From positions 2,131,200 to 2,195,199 of the forward strand of contig JAJEKV010000019.1 in assembly GCA_021234155.1 (NCBI GenBank): a stretch of 64,000 nt of DNA. Direction: 5' to 3'. Below the pieces are notes generated by a model that did no database searches, was not told where the DNA came from, and was given only the letters and a program-made list of their open reading frames with translations. A program made the translations under genes and the position numbers. This DNA is from Isoetes taiwanensis (taxonomy: Eukaryota > Streptophyta > Lycopodiopsida > Isoetales > Isoetaceae). This document shows positions 32,813 through 44,621 of the stretch, one piece after another (position 1 is the first letter of the stretch; each line of letters starts with the position of its first letter).

Positions 32813-35800
32813 CCCCCTTTGAAGAAGACACTGGCCTCAGGGCCGAAATTTTGTAAAAATTTTGTATATTTCTCTTTTGTGTACATTGGCCTAAGGGCCT
32901 TTTTTTTATATAAAAATCTTGTTTACCATCAAACTTTTTGTAACTTTGTTTCTTGTTTCGTTGAGATCTCTTCTTCTTCATCTATGAAATATTATTTTTG
33001 TCTATCTATCAAATTTATGAAGTTTAATTCTGTGCGGTCCATTGATTCTCGCTTGATAATAAAGTGCTCTAGCTCTTTCATTAGTTTCAAACACTAAGCA
33101 TTTTAATCACTTTCAGCGGTGCCGTTGAGTAAGCCTTTGGAACACACGAGCACTTATGCAATAAGCGGCTACCTTTAAGCGGTTATATGGCTTAACAACA
33201 AGCAAGCCTTTGCACGCATGACAAGTAAGCACATGATGACATTAAGCAACTACATAAAAGTATCATCACACGCATGACAATAAGCGATATCGCCATTAAG
33301 ACTCATACGGACTAGCACTTGCAGGGCAAATTTTTTAAGCACTTGATAAGTTTTAAGCATCCCTTCGGTCGGCATTGAAGTATATATAAACAATATAGCA
33401 AAACTTATAGACAAGTCTGCATTAAACTACATAAACAATATAGCAAAAACATTCTTAAATTAAGATAAAGATGGTACATGAAAAGTGTAGGATTCCTTGG
33501 CCTAAATAAATGACAAACAGGCCAATAATCATGGAGAATGACAAGCGTCATCACCATAAACCTTCTCAATTCCTCCTTCACAAACACAGAATCGAGAATT
33601 GTTTTTCCGAAAGTCTTTCCAAGCATAGCTTCATAATCTTTTCTATCTGCCTTAGGCCAAGGCTTGTATCTATGTGTATTCTTCACCGGTAACTTCATTT
33701 CTTCCTCGGTCTTGGCCTGGCATATTTCTTCTATCTTTGGGGTGAGTCTTGGTAGCACTTCATCATGGACATCCATCTTGAATCGGTACATGAGAAATTT
33801 TCGAGGGGACTAAAGGTAAGACTTGTATAATGAATCATCAAGAAGCAAAGTCTTACCCGAGAATCTTGGGTATGACTCATATATTTTCCCAAGTGGCTTC
33901 ATCATGACCGGGCCGACCCGGGTTTGTTAGGGTGGTGGCGGTACGCACACATTTTTCCCCGGCCCCCATATAAATTGAAATCTGGCCCCTCAAACTGGAC
34001 ATAGTACTTGCAAAACACATCTTCCACATTGGAGAGTTGCATTGATGACCATATACCAACACAACATACGTAACAAAGTCTTCAAGAAGAACACCGCTCG
34101 TGCGAATATCACTTTCTTTTACGCTAGTGTATGTCATTGTCAATCCCGCCAAAGCGTATGTGTTCATTTGCACCAAATGTTTTTACCAATACACCATTTA
34201 AATCCAAGACAATGAGTTTATCTTTGGGCGGCAAATCAATATTTAGTACGTTGGAACATCACGAATACCTACACAAGGAATTACTACATGAATAAATAGA
34301 TGAAGATGAAAATAAAAATGGGTTGAATGTGGAAACCTTTACGTATCAACAACGAGGATTCTCGACCTAAGAATCAATGGTAATCCTACGATTGAATGCA
34401 ACAAAAGAAAATCAATAATATTCAATGTTTTAAGCAACACTAAGTTGTGGCCTTCTTGGCCAACAATGCCCATACCCCCTTTCGGGGTTATTAATGGCGG
34501 CAATCACTTGTTGAAGATCGGGCTCACCCGAAACTTGAGGGCCTGATTCTGCATTTTCTTGTAACACACTGCCGATATGTGTGGTGTCATGATTGAGGCT
34601 GCTTCTGCATCTTTTGCATAGCTACTTCTTGTTCGGCTTTCTTGTAGCCTTTGAACAACTTCTTTGCTATCCTCCGACTTACCCCTCTTTGTTCTTACGC
34701 CCTTTCCTTTACGCAAATATGCACCCAAAGTTGCCCTCATCCGATGGAATTACTCCCTCAACTTCCTTAGGTGCTTCGATTAGTGGCCAATCAGTTGTTG
34801 TTTTTTCCTGGCGGTCTTTGTGTTTCAAACTGGTGTTGTGTTTCTGCCTTCTTCTATAGCTTCTTGGACAACTTCTTGGTTTGGTGGTGGTGGTTCTCAC
34901 ATTTGCATTCAAATCAGTCACAATTGATCAGTACTCCTATAGGACTTTGCGGTGTGTTGTGCATCTTCAAATGGCACCATTGTCCTTCTTTGAACCACGA
35001 GCGGTGAGACCTCAATTGCGGGGCCGGATTAACACATCCTTTTTGGTGTACTATTTGAAGCACGCAACATGGCCAAAACCTAGCTCATCAAATACACCCC
35101 CTCGGCACCTTTTCGGGGCAACCATGAATACATTGTCCTCCTCTCAACAATGAACAACAAGCTATATGATACTCATGTTGGCAATTCATTGCTAAACTTA
35201 ACCCTCGTAGCTTTAGTGAATTCGGACCACATGCCGAACATGTATAAAATGGATCTTCCACTAGCAACTTATCTCATATAATAGTAGAGATGCTAAATGT
35301 TGCAGGAATATCCATTTTTAGCTCCTACAAATTTTTGTGTAGAAATCAGAAGTCTCCCGTTTTCTTCTTGAGAGCTTTTAACTCCTCCTCAAGTTTGAGT
35401 TTACGTTTGACCTGCTCATTAACGGATGTAGGGTTCATTGCTTTTTGTACCTTGTTCATGTGCCAAGTTTCCATCACGGGACGATACTGCTCCAAATCTT
35501 TAATTTACGCCTCCAACTCACATGTTGGATTAAGCTTGAACTCCTCTGTTTTGTAGCCAAATCATTTGTGGATTTGTTTTCGGCCTCTTCAACATCATTT
35601 TACGTAATTCGGAGGCCTTCTCATTGCCTTTCGGCTCACTTCCCTCTGCTTCCAGATTCTTTGTGATAAGTAAAGCCCTGATTTTCCAATCTCTCATCTT
35701 TGCATTCTCTAAGGTTTTATGTTTTCATCACATGCTTGACCTCATTTGATCCAATTTTGCCACCTTTGGCTTTGCCTTCATTCGATTTTCCTAACATGTG

Positions 35801-35916
35801 CTACAACATCGCCTCTGTTTTTACTTGTCTATTGTTGTGGTATCTTTGACATTGCACGACAAATGCAGCCGGTTTACTTTGTGTTCCTCGGGTGCAAGTA
35901 TTGATCTAGTGCAATT

Positions 35917-35926
35917 TTCAAACGCC
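35917..35926 (+). repeat. Target-site duplication of the LINE, left
   Basis: TTTCAAACGC, matched by the copy after the poly(A) tail at 36382-36391. Confidence 0.85.
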
Positions 35927-36381
35927 CTCTATATGGGGGCGTAGAGACCATTGAGCACCTTTGCTTTGTCCTATACGCGAGAGGTAGGGGCAGCTTGGTC
36001 TGGGTGAGAACCCTCTTTGGGTCTTCTTGTGCGGTCGAAGCTTCTCATGGGAGTCTTTCCTAGCAGGTTGGTCGGTGGCCAAGCGGAGGCGTTCCATTTA
36101 TCGCGAGCTTGGCCCGTGGTTGATTTGGAAAAGGCGGAGGCGAAGGTCTTCGAGAATCGATGCTTAGCCCTTTTCGGTTGGTTCCGATCTTGAGGCATAA
36201 GTTGTGGCAGGCTTACCAAGTCTCAAGCTTGTCTGGCACAGTTAAGCGGGAAATTTGGTCGACATTCCTACAGATTGTGAATCATGATGGGCACTTCATT
36301 TCTTAGCACCACACTTATCATTGTACTTGATCACATTCTAGTGGTTTAATATATTCCTATATTCTTCAAAAAAAAAAAAAA
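35927..36381 (+). mobile_element. 5'-truncated LINE insertion with poly(A) and TSD
   Basis: The segment carries a C-terminal LINE remnant: RPLYGGVETIEHLCFVLYAR resembles the C..C..E..EH...C zinc region of plant LINEs. It ends in a 14-base A run at 36368-36381. The 10-bp sequence TTTCAAACGC occurs immediately before it (35917-35926) and after it (36382-36391). When the insert is removed in thought, the minus-strand exon reads on without a stop from LALAFAFE into NCTRSILAPEE, so the LINE entered a coding exon. Orientation is opposite to the host gene. Confidence 0.85.
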
Positions 36382-37354
36382 TTTCAAACGCAAAAGCAAG
36401 GGCCAGTTGCTTTCTTACTTCTTTGTTGTGACAATTCTTGTAGATTTTTCGGCAGAGTGTTTCCAACTTCTCTTGAAGATGCTCCTTTGCACAGTGCCAT
36501 TTTATCTTTCCCTTGTTCAACTTCTTTGTCCAAACAGAATCCCAATCTCGATCCGTGACATTATTTTCCAACCAAGCTTCTTCCTCGTGGGGCTTCACCC
36601 CGGAATTGCACAGACCTCTGATGGTGTGAAAATCATCCGCGCTCCATGCCTCCATCGTCAACAGTGAAACACTGATCTGAGTTTTCGCGCCCAGGGGAAA
36701 AGGAGGGAGAAGGGCGTGACGGGCTTCGACGTCCGCGAGTTTTAGCACTTAAAGTGCTTAAACGCTTCGCCAAAAGTTGTACCCCACTACCGATTTTACA
36801 CCCTGATAGAGTCAGGAGCGAGAGTATATGCTCCTCTTGTAATGCGCAACGTTCAAACATAAGTAAGGATTTGTATGCTCAAACAGCCCGCACTTTAGAC
36901 AATGACAATATCTGTTATGTTGATAATCTGCTAGCTGGAATAAAAACAATTTGTAAGTAGAGTTCCATCAATCAAATGAAGCTTAAGTCATCTAAAAACA
37001 TATCAGGAATCAAATCTTAACGAATTTGTATCAAAGCACGAATTTCCATGAAACAGAGACAAAATATAAGGAGCTGGATTCGGCTCACTCAAAGAGATAA
37101 AGCCGTGAAAATAAGGGCAAAATGCAAGGAGCTCACTCATGGTAGTTCAAAAACAAAACCAATGCGTGAATGAAAACACGGATTACTGTCTGATTACAAA
37201 AACAAAGCAGGGCTTTAGTGTAAGGCGAGGAGGCAGGCGAAATAGAAAAACATTTGAGCTTCTAAAATGATCAAGTAGGCTGTAGACATGAACACGGATA
37301 ATGACCAGTATGATAATCCGTGAGATTATGTATGTTCTTCACTTCTTTGCGTTT

Positions 37355-37862
37355 ATCTAAAGAACAACCCGGTCGCATCTACGTAAGGATACTCCAAGAA
37401 ACCTCAGATCGAAATCGCATTTACCACGCCACGTTTGCCTGTAAAGATACTTGCTTTTATCTTGTAGGCACGATGGCTCAAAAGAACTTGAGATAGAGAA
37501 GAGTTTCCCATCTTGGTAAATGAAGACATCTGGAGGCTTTAATCCTGTCAAACAAAAACAGCAAGATGAGAAGCAACAATCGCATTTTTGCTCGGATTTG
37601 AATACTCATTTCAACCAAAATGCACAATCCAGCAACACAGCCAGCTCCATAAATTCTGACGCGCCAAAAAATTCTAAGGCCCCAAAATTGTATAAATCAG
37701 GGAAAAAATCTAGAGGCACAAAATTCGTAGAGCGCAACAGGGAGTGAAGGGAATGAAAAGAGCATTGAACCTCTTGGCGATGGCAGCATTCAATGGTTTC
37801 GGCCATTTCAAAAATTGGCAATCAATGCGGAGAACTTGCGTCCCGCAAAGGGAGCCACAAAC
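37355..37862 (-). CDS. Possible two-exon gene, unknown product
   Basis: The minus strand reads TTTTTGTTTGACAG, a good 3' splice site near 37546-37559, directly before an open frame GLKPPDVFIYQDGKLFSISS..WRGKCDFDLRFLGVSLRRCD that ends at a stop at 37357-37359. Its amino-acid mix is ordinary for a soluble protein, unlike neighbouring chance frames. A candidate first exon with ATG near 37806 lies upstream and is followed by a GAGTATTC-type donor possibility near 37620. Upstream of that are CGCCGCATG duplications. No family is recognised. Confidence 0.35.
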
Positions 37863-37934
37863 GGCAAGGGAATGCCGCATGCGGCGTTACATGCGGCGTT
37901 CCCGCACAAATTCCAACACCCTCCAAAAATAAGA

Positions 37935-39835
37935 AAGAAGATATACCTTATCTAAACTACCCTTCAAAATTGTCAAGAGACTTAATAAAAAAAGGCAACA
38001 TTCACAAGACTATGGAATATGTAACGCAACCTCTAATAGCTCTACCTTAATTAAAAGGCATGTGTACATAAATGTTTTGAAGACCAACCTAATCTAAATA
38101 ATAGATCGGAGTATAGGAGCTATCCAACCTGCAAATGATCGATCCATTGAAATCCATTGATTACTGCAGATCAGACAGCCACAAAATACATCTGAGAGGC
38201 ATACATCTTAATAGACTGTATTTTAGTTACAAAGATAAAATCTCATAATATTGTTTTAAACATTTTATTTATCACACATAGTGCACACCACATACTAAGC
38301 CAACGACATGATGCAAGCTTGTAACAATTTAGGAGCTTCATTAAAAAAATTAACGAAGTTGCAGAGATGGAAGCCTCTTCCATGTGATAATTCGCAAATT
38401 TGAAGAGCAAAGGGCTTATTGTATTTGTGCTTCCATAGCTCACTCATTTTGTGTTTTACAACATGGATTGTGGATGGTTAGACTATACTCTCACCGGCAA
38501 AAAGGCAGACATCGCCATAAATAGCAAGTGTTAAAACTTCACTTTCATTTAGGACCAGGATCATTTAAGATCAGAATAAAAGCATTAGAGCCACTTCAAT
38601 CCAAGTTGAAACATGTTGGGTACTTGCCATCCAAAGGACTGATGCACAGAAGATACACCAAATTAAGCAATGAATAAAATTTTTGATAGAGCAGTGGTCC
38701 ATGGTTGATTGGACTCTCTGTTGCACCACTCTAGGCCCCATAATGTGGTGAATTGTATGGTGAGCAATCACATTCTAGTTCCCAAATGCCTAAATTAATA
38801 ATCTAAAGCAACACACAGATTCAAATCAAAATGCCATTAACTTGTGCCATTGTGCCAGCAAGACCGCACATCATAGAGCCAGATCCAGAATGCTACAATG
38901 TTCATCATTTCCATGTCGTGCATATTACATTTGACAACAAAATTTCCACAAAGAAATAACTGCACAAATTCGAGAGCGTTCTAGGCCCAAATTGAAGTGT
39001 GACATCTATAAAAAGGGGAGAATACAGGGAGAGTCATAAAGCCCAACACCATCCATCTTAAAAGAAATTGTGGTTATTCCCACAATGGTTCACACTCTGC
39101 CTTCTCGCAATAAAAAAAATGATCATTCGGGACTTAGAGCTCCAAATAACATGAAAGCTACGTATTTCAAACAGAAAACTCCAACATGAAACTGTTAGCA
39201 ATCTATATATTCTAGGGGAAATTCAAGACACAACACATACAAAAAGGCAAGTAGAGATCCTAAAGCCAGAAATGCACCTTTATAAAAAATGAATCGGCCT
39301 TCTACGTAATAATAGAAGGATGTAGCCAATCTGAATGGCTATTCGATGCATTAACAATAGGGACAACTTGGAAATGTTAGTTTGCAAAACAATCAAATAC
39401 TTAATTCCAAAGGGAAGCTTTTGCGCAAGTAGAGTTTATGCTTCAAATCCTTCTTCTAGCAGGGCTATTACTGCATTGGAGGCATAGATTAATAGGTTTT
39501 TCGTGTGAGCACGAGATTGGTCTGCTGCTGGTAATGTGATGTTTTGACCTGTTCGGAGGGCAATTGTATCTCAAAGATTGCTAAGAAAACAAACATCAAT
39601 GTACTACCTCAAGTGATAGTGATCTTCTTCAGTTTGGACCTTTATGCAACTGTGCTCCTATACTTTCTATCCAGAGAACCACTGAGCTCATTTTTCCTTC
39701 CAGCAGGCTTTACGGCATTGCAGACCCAGTGTGAGGGCATAAGCAAGGTCGGGGAGACCAGCATCGTCTATACTGATCACCTTGTAGATAATGTTGCCTC
39801 TGAAGAGGCAATAAACCTACAAAAAGATATGTTAT
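37935..39835. other. No gene recognised
   Basis: AT-rich DNA with short frames only. The longest, at 39544-39837, abuts the LINE fragment and shows no motif. Confidence 0.5.
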
Positions 39836-39839
39836 GAGA

Positions 39840-40660
39840 CTGTGGACTTTACTCCACCTGCTCCAACTCATTCCAGACGGCGAGAGATACTTTTGGGCTC
39901 TAACCTTAACCCCGTATAGAAGAATAAGCTCTATCAAATCCCTGAACAAGTGTGACTGATGCGCCAAGTCATACAACTCTGCTTTATAGCTGTTGTTTTG
40001 CATGGCATACACTGCCTTCTAGCCCACTATCATGTGCAACCTGATAGAAGTGTCTCAGCATGTAGTAGAAGGAAAATCCACTCCTAAATACTTGTAGGTG
40101 GGTGCCACCTCCACATTATGACTCTAGTAATTGAAGGAGGAAGGCCTTGACTGACGCTCGGATGAGACAAGTAAAACCTTAGTCTTGGCCAAATTAACCT
40201 GCATGGCAGTGACTCGACAGAAAGTATCCAAGGTATCCACATGGTGTTGTATGTCATCTGGTGTATAGGTTAAAAGGTCCACATCATCGGCGTATTTGAG
40301 TTGTCTAATTATTTGGTGCACAAGCTGAGCTCCGGTTCCCCCGCGTTCAACAAGCCAACCTTCCAACTGATCAATATATAGACCAAACAACGTTGGAGAG
40401 AGTGGGCATTCCTGTCGAACCCCAATACTACTAACGACAGGCTGTCTTCACCATATCAATCGGCAAAATATATCTCATACAATCTGTATACTGCATTTTG
40501 CAAGTCGATAGGGGTCCCCAACTGTTCAATCTTTCCCACAATTTGTCGAAACACAATATCGAAAGCCTTTGCAAAATCAACAAACTGCATGTATAAGTTT
40601 GATTCATATTTCCATCAACCATCAAAGTACATAGAACAAGTATTGCCTCCCATGAGGCTA
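39840..40660 (-). mobile_element. LINE reverse transcriptase fragment
   Basis: The minus strand shows QFVDFAKAFDIVFRQ and QLGTPIDLQNAVYRLYEIYF at about 40600-40480, then CPLSPTLFGLYIDQLE and the catalytic LKYADDVDLL box near 40290. A thumb-like YKAELYDLAHQSHLF..ILLYGVKV stretch lies near 39990-39900. Frameshifts near 40480 and 40125 and several stops disable it. Its zinc-knuckle region is missing. It is closest to the 188-397 fragment. Confidence 0.9.
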
Positions 40661-42015
40661 TATACATGCAAGCCACATATGCAGATAACAAGATAACAAT
40701 ACAAGTAGAGTAATCATAAAGCAATGATTGACTGACTGCAAGAACACATATATGGAATCCACCACATGCATCATAGCATCTGCAATGCTGATGCACCCCA
40801 CCATATCTAAACAATACATCATCTAGAACCCCCACTCTCATAAAACTGCAAGCTCACTAAGGACAACTATGTAACTAGACTGTTGGTGCATGACCACCGC
40901 CCCATATTGGTGGCAAGCACAACCTCACCAGCTCTTAAGGTCTCATCTAGACAAGCGGCACCTGTCTAATCACACTTGTATAAAACTTCCTTGGGTAACA
41001 CTCATTGTACCTATCTAGTATCACAAGGATATATACTCGAGCATAGCTCAGTAGTAGCGATTTTGCTTTCACTAGACTGTTGATAGCAATACGATATTGT
41101 TCCATATGCCTTATCTCACTAGCACTCACAAGAACTCTTTACGATAAGCTCAACTTATCTTCACAGAAGGAACAAGTTATTAAGGAGGACATGACCTCGC
41201 ACAACTAGGCTTCCATGCTAATTCCTTAACAATAGCCATATCTAATACTGGCAGTTTAAACCGCAGTTACCTCACAGCTTAAGAATCACCTCAAACCAAT
41301 TCTACAAGGCCTCAAGAAGCAGCTCATAAGAAAGCATCAGTTTAAGGCAAGCCCTCATTTATTATAGAGGACATTACCACAAGGATTATTCTGTGCTTTT
41401 ATAGTTTCACGATTACCACTATGGCTCTACCATCACAAGCCTCAACAAACTCATGGCTCACCTGGAATTCAAGCTCCCTCCCATATAACCAGTAGAATCT
41501 TTGTAGGATGCCAACCTTCTCCCTCTCCTTTAATCCAACATCTTCCTTTTGCAGCCTTCCATTCTGCCAGAAGTTTTGCTACTGCCGCCCTTTTGTTGGA
41601 GGCACTTGCCACCATGGCAAGGCCATGTGGTTCCCACCCGGTGGACAAGTAGTTCTAGTGGAAGCCACCCTGCAATTTGCCGGCTTAGCCAAATCGGGTT
41701 GTTATGCTGCTGCATGTAGCATGTTGATGGCAACCCCTATTTGTGGTACAAGTTAATTCCATGCCCCTAATACACATAAAGAAATCTAGAGGCAATAAGG
41801 CCCTAGACACTACCTAGTCTAACGATGCTGCTGCGCCACAACAGCTAGACTAGAGAGCATGCAACCATAAATATTCCACAGCTCGAAATAATATATTAAA
41901 CTACATGCATGTCAAATCTATATATAATTGGTCTGATAATATTTAGACGTAATACTTCTCACTAATTGACTCGCCAAGTTTGCTTTCTTCTTTCTCTTTT
42001 AGATCTTGTGTTACC
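40661..42015. other. No gene recognised
   Basis: DNA between two same-strand LINE fragments. The frames at 41508-41756 and 40431-40841 show no known domain. Because the upstream fragment carries the element's C-terminal end and the downstream one its RT, the two are separate insertions and not one split element. Confidence 0.5.
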
Positions 42016-42020
42016 TTACT

Positions 42021-42070
42021 AATAGAATAGAATAGAATAGAGTAGACTAGAATAGAATATAATATAATTT
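42021..42070 (-). repeat. (ATTCT)n tail of LINE C-terminal fragment
   Basis: On the minus strand about eight ATTCT-type units follow the coding remnant of the adjacent LINE. This is the counterpart of the TAA/TTAGTA tail at 1917-2008. Confidence 0.8.
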
Positions 42071-42850
42071 TTTGTCTGTAAGGTCGCGAGGCTATTGGAT
42101 TTATGTAGCATTGGCAAGCTTCCTCGAGGGGTCGCTACTAGCAGACAACGCTCGAGAATATTGTAGCCATCATTTGGGTTTATTAGTTTAATCATATATA
42201 TAGACCTACACACTGCTTATAGTTGGCTTCATGGCCATGTGAGTGTGCGTTATTATCATCAGCTTTGAGCTGTACATTGCCGGCTCCAATGGTCCACCTT
42301 TGGGTGTATATAAATTTATGCGCCCTTTGTCTTGCTCGGTGTCTATTTATCCTTTCTCCAATGACATCAGCTAGGTCTGTCATTACTCTGTCTTGTGTCA
42401 TAAGCATAAGGTTTGGGTAATCCCAGCTGACTTTATTGAATTTGATCCTTATATTGGCATATATCGGATATTCCTTGAGCGTATGACTCTCATCTTCAAT
42501 TCTTCCAGTGTCGCAAATTTTACATATAGGTCCTCTCTGTCTATTTTCCTTCATCTGCCCTTTCCGATTCTAAGGTCGTGGCTGCCCATCCTGAATCTGG
42601 CTATGGTGTTTCTTCCTGTCTTCCCTATCTGGCTGTCCCTATACATTCTTTGGCCTATTTGTTAGTTTTGGGTGAAACATTTCTAGTAACCATTGTGTTT
42701 TTGGGCCACTATGCCTTTTTAGCCATGTCTATATTGCTTTCTTTACCCACTCTTCATTCTATTTTCCTTCACTTAGTATGTCACTTAATTCCCTGATCCA
42801 CTGTGCCACGTTGCTGAACCAACCTTGGCCTGTGATTAGGTGCTGCGTGG
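42071..42850 (-). mobile_element. LINE C-terminal fragment (zinc-knuckle region)
   Basis: Read on the minus strand, WFSNVAQWIRELSDI near 42820 and, after several stops, QMKENRQRGPICKICDTGRI followed by EDESHTLKEYPIYANIR align with the 1.3-1.75 kb LINE (WYHNVLEWVKR; RVCRIC..ETEDHVFIHCSAYEDIR). The final zinc-ligand Cys has become Tyr here. Stops near 42770, 42730, 42620 and 42570 show decay. A simple-repeat tail follows. Confidence 0.85.
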
Positions 42851-42859
42851 CTGAATCCC

Positions 42860-43770
42860 AAATTGCTCCAGATTCATGCTACCATTATCTAGAATATCAT
42901 CTAGTTTGTTTCCGTTCTTGCCTGCATTATGGTTTTCCCAATTCCAGTTTCCTACCTCACCTCTAACTATGTTCAAGAACTGTTCTGTGTATTTGATTTT
43001 TGAAATGAACCCTTGTTTCTTGCATTATTTTGTGTTTCCTCTTTCTTTCATCCTCCTTCTCAGGTTGTATTCTTATCCAATGTCTCAGTGTGTTCCTCTA
43101 CTTATGGCACGAATTGATATCAATAATGTATTGTTGGTGTCTCATCTATATGTTATTGTAAGCTCATGCAATCTAGAATGCAAATAATATTATAATTCGT
43201 ATGACTATTTCATAGGTGTTGGAAGAATAACCAGGAGCGGTACGCCAAGGTAAGTGGCTGTGAGTTCTTGCAAACTCTGAGATCGTTCTGGATAAGAATG
43301 GCAAATATGTAGAGATGGCACAAAAAATTTTCACCTCCCACAAAAATGGTCTAATATGTAGTGTTTGTGATATTGAGCTATTTTTTAGTGCTTAATTCTT
43401 CTTGCAAACTTACATCATAAAGAGTGTGTTGTTAATATCTATCTTGTTTATAATGGGATGTTTATATCTTGTTTTTTGGACCATTGATCTGGGGAATATT
43501 CTCAGATCAAGGGCCCTTAATTTTTTGCACAGGTACCCCCACGAAAGTTTCAATGGTGCAAAACAGACCAATGGTTAGTGCCACAAGAACAAAAATAAAA
43601 AGAAAGCAAAAGCCATTGAAGTGGGCTATGGACTGCCGGAATGAATACTCAGACTAACAGCAAGAGCTAATAGCTGAGCTTGACCCCATCGGCCAGGCCT
43701 GTCATCCATCCCCGCTCCTTCAAGGCAAATCAGCTTCAGGGCTCCATGGTCGCTGCTTCAGGGTAAATCT
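42860..43770. other. No gene recognised
   Basis: T-rich intergenic DNA. The more 5' part of the LINE may continue here in a form too decayed to read. Confidence 0.4.
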
Positions 43771-43776
43771 GCATCA

Positions 43777-44370
43777 GTGCAAATTGGCCTCAGTGGCTTC
43801 AGGGCAAATCAGCCTCAGGGCAAGGTGGGTTCAAGGAAAATCGCCTTCAGTAACAGGGTCACCATTTTCGTCGAAGAAGAGAAGAGACGCGTTGAGAAAG
43901 TTAGGGTCTGTGTAATCATTCTAGCATTCAGAGCCGGAATCACCAACAGCAAGCCGATTCACAGTCCAAAAGAACCTGGGCTGGAGGAATCGAACCTCCA
44001 GGCCATTCCGGCCTCACTAGAACCCCTAAATCACCCCTGGAATGCTTCTGCTTGCATTCGCTATCAGAAACCGCTATCAGACAACCTCTGTGCATCTGTG
44101 CAGAAATCGAATCAACAAGCTGCCCCTCAACATCCCGCCCCTGTATCGTCCGGATTCAACCGGATTCATATGCCAGAAACTTTGGCCCGCTACCAGCTTC
44201 CGAGTCCGGCATGCCCACGCCCAGGAGGTCCTCTCGTGTCCGCTGCCCAGCCGCCTGCACATGCATTCCAATTTCGGACCTTTGAAAACAGACCGAAATA
44301 TTCTCTAAAAAACCCACCCAAAATTAGAACAATTCTCCTTAAGCCAATTAAGCTCCTCAAGTTGCCCTAA
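43777..44370 (+). CDS. Hypothetical ORF, 197 codons
   Basis: The longest unexplained frame on the plus strand, in GC-richer DNA. Its product is rich in Pro, Ser, Ala and Asn, has no membrane segment and no motif I know. Codon content is mixed, and several overlapping frames are open in both directions, so it may reflect composition. It converges on the M32 gene downstream. It could be a 5' leader or first exon of a lost gene. Confidence 0.25.
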   Translation: MQIGLSGFRANQPQGKVGSRKIAFSNRVTIFVEEEKRRVEKVRVCVIILAFRAGITNSKPIHSPKEPGLEESNLQAIPASLEPLNHPWNASACIRYQKPLSDNLCASVQKSNQQAAPQHPAPVSSGFNRIHMPETLARYQLPSPACPRPGGPLVSAAQPPAHAFQFRTFENRPKYSLKNPPKIRTILLKPIKLLKLP

Positions 44371-44621
44371 ATATACCCTTTTTTATACAATACTATACCG
44401 AAATCATAATCCCCACCATTGCCAAAATACCTTCCCCCAATACCAAATGAATTGGGCAAACATAATACGAATCACATAATACTTCTACGTGATTTTGCAG
44501 CCAGTGTTTAGTACAAGGGATAATTTAGTATCTAAACAGTGTTCCTGTACTTATATGCAAAGGTTTCTAAGGCGCTCAATAAGGTCGATCTTTCGAGGGG
44601 ATCTTACCAGCTAAACAAGTA

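Larger units (their letters stand above)
33480..36748 (-). pseudogene. Decayed gene with FCP1/HAD-type phosphatase domain
   Basis: Read on the minus strand, a 5' exon (36748 to about 36385, starting MLKLADVEARHALL) continues across a LINE insertion. A charged, Lys/Glu-rich region follows at about 35800-35340, with stops. The C-terminal part at about 34250-33700 shows LIVLDLNGVLVKTF, an IWSSM stretch, and KTLLLDDSLYKSYL. These match the DxDx(T/N)-type motif I, the W-S motif and the DDS motif of FCP1/NIF-like HAD phosphatases, which dephosphorylate proteins such as the RNA polymerase II tail. Frameshifts separate the motifs, and a stop follows SYL. Motif I reads DLN, with Asn where the fourth position often varies. 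It is a pseudogene or a gene whose introns I could not place. The 5' exon has no recognisable domain. Confidence 0.55.

Noticed and set aside
32354-32886. Long poly-Glu, poly-Arg, poly-Gly and poly-Ser ORFs
   Set aside because: All are translations of the same GGA repeat in different frames and strands; only the Glu frame has gene-like flanks.
39840-42850. One single LINE spanning both minus-strand fragments
   Set aside because: The C-terminal region lies upstream of the RT region on the same strand, the wrong order for one element, and it has its own tail between them.
43983-43999. tRNA-like T arm on the minus strand (GGAGGTTCGATTCCTCC)
   Set aside because: The stem-loop is perfect, but no matching 5' acceptor strand, D arm or anticodon stem lies at the right distance upstream, so no tRNA is called.
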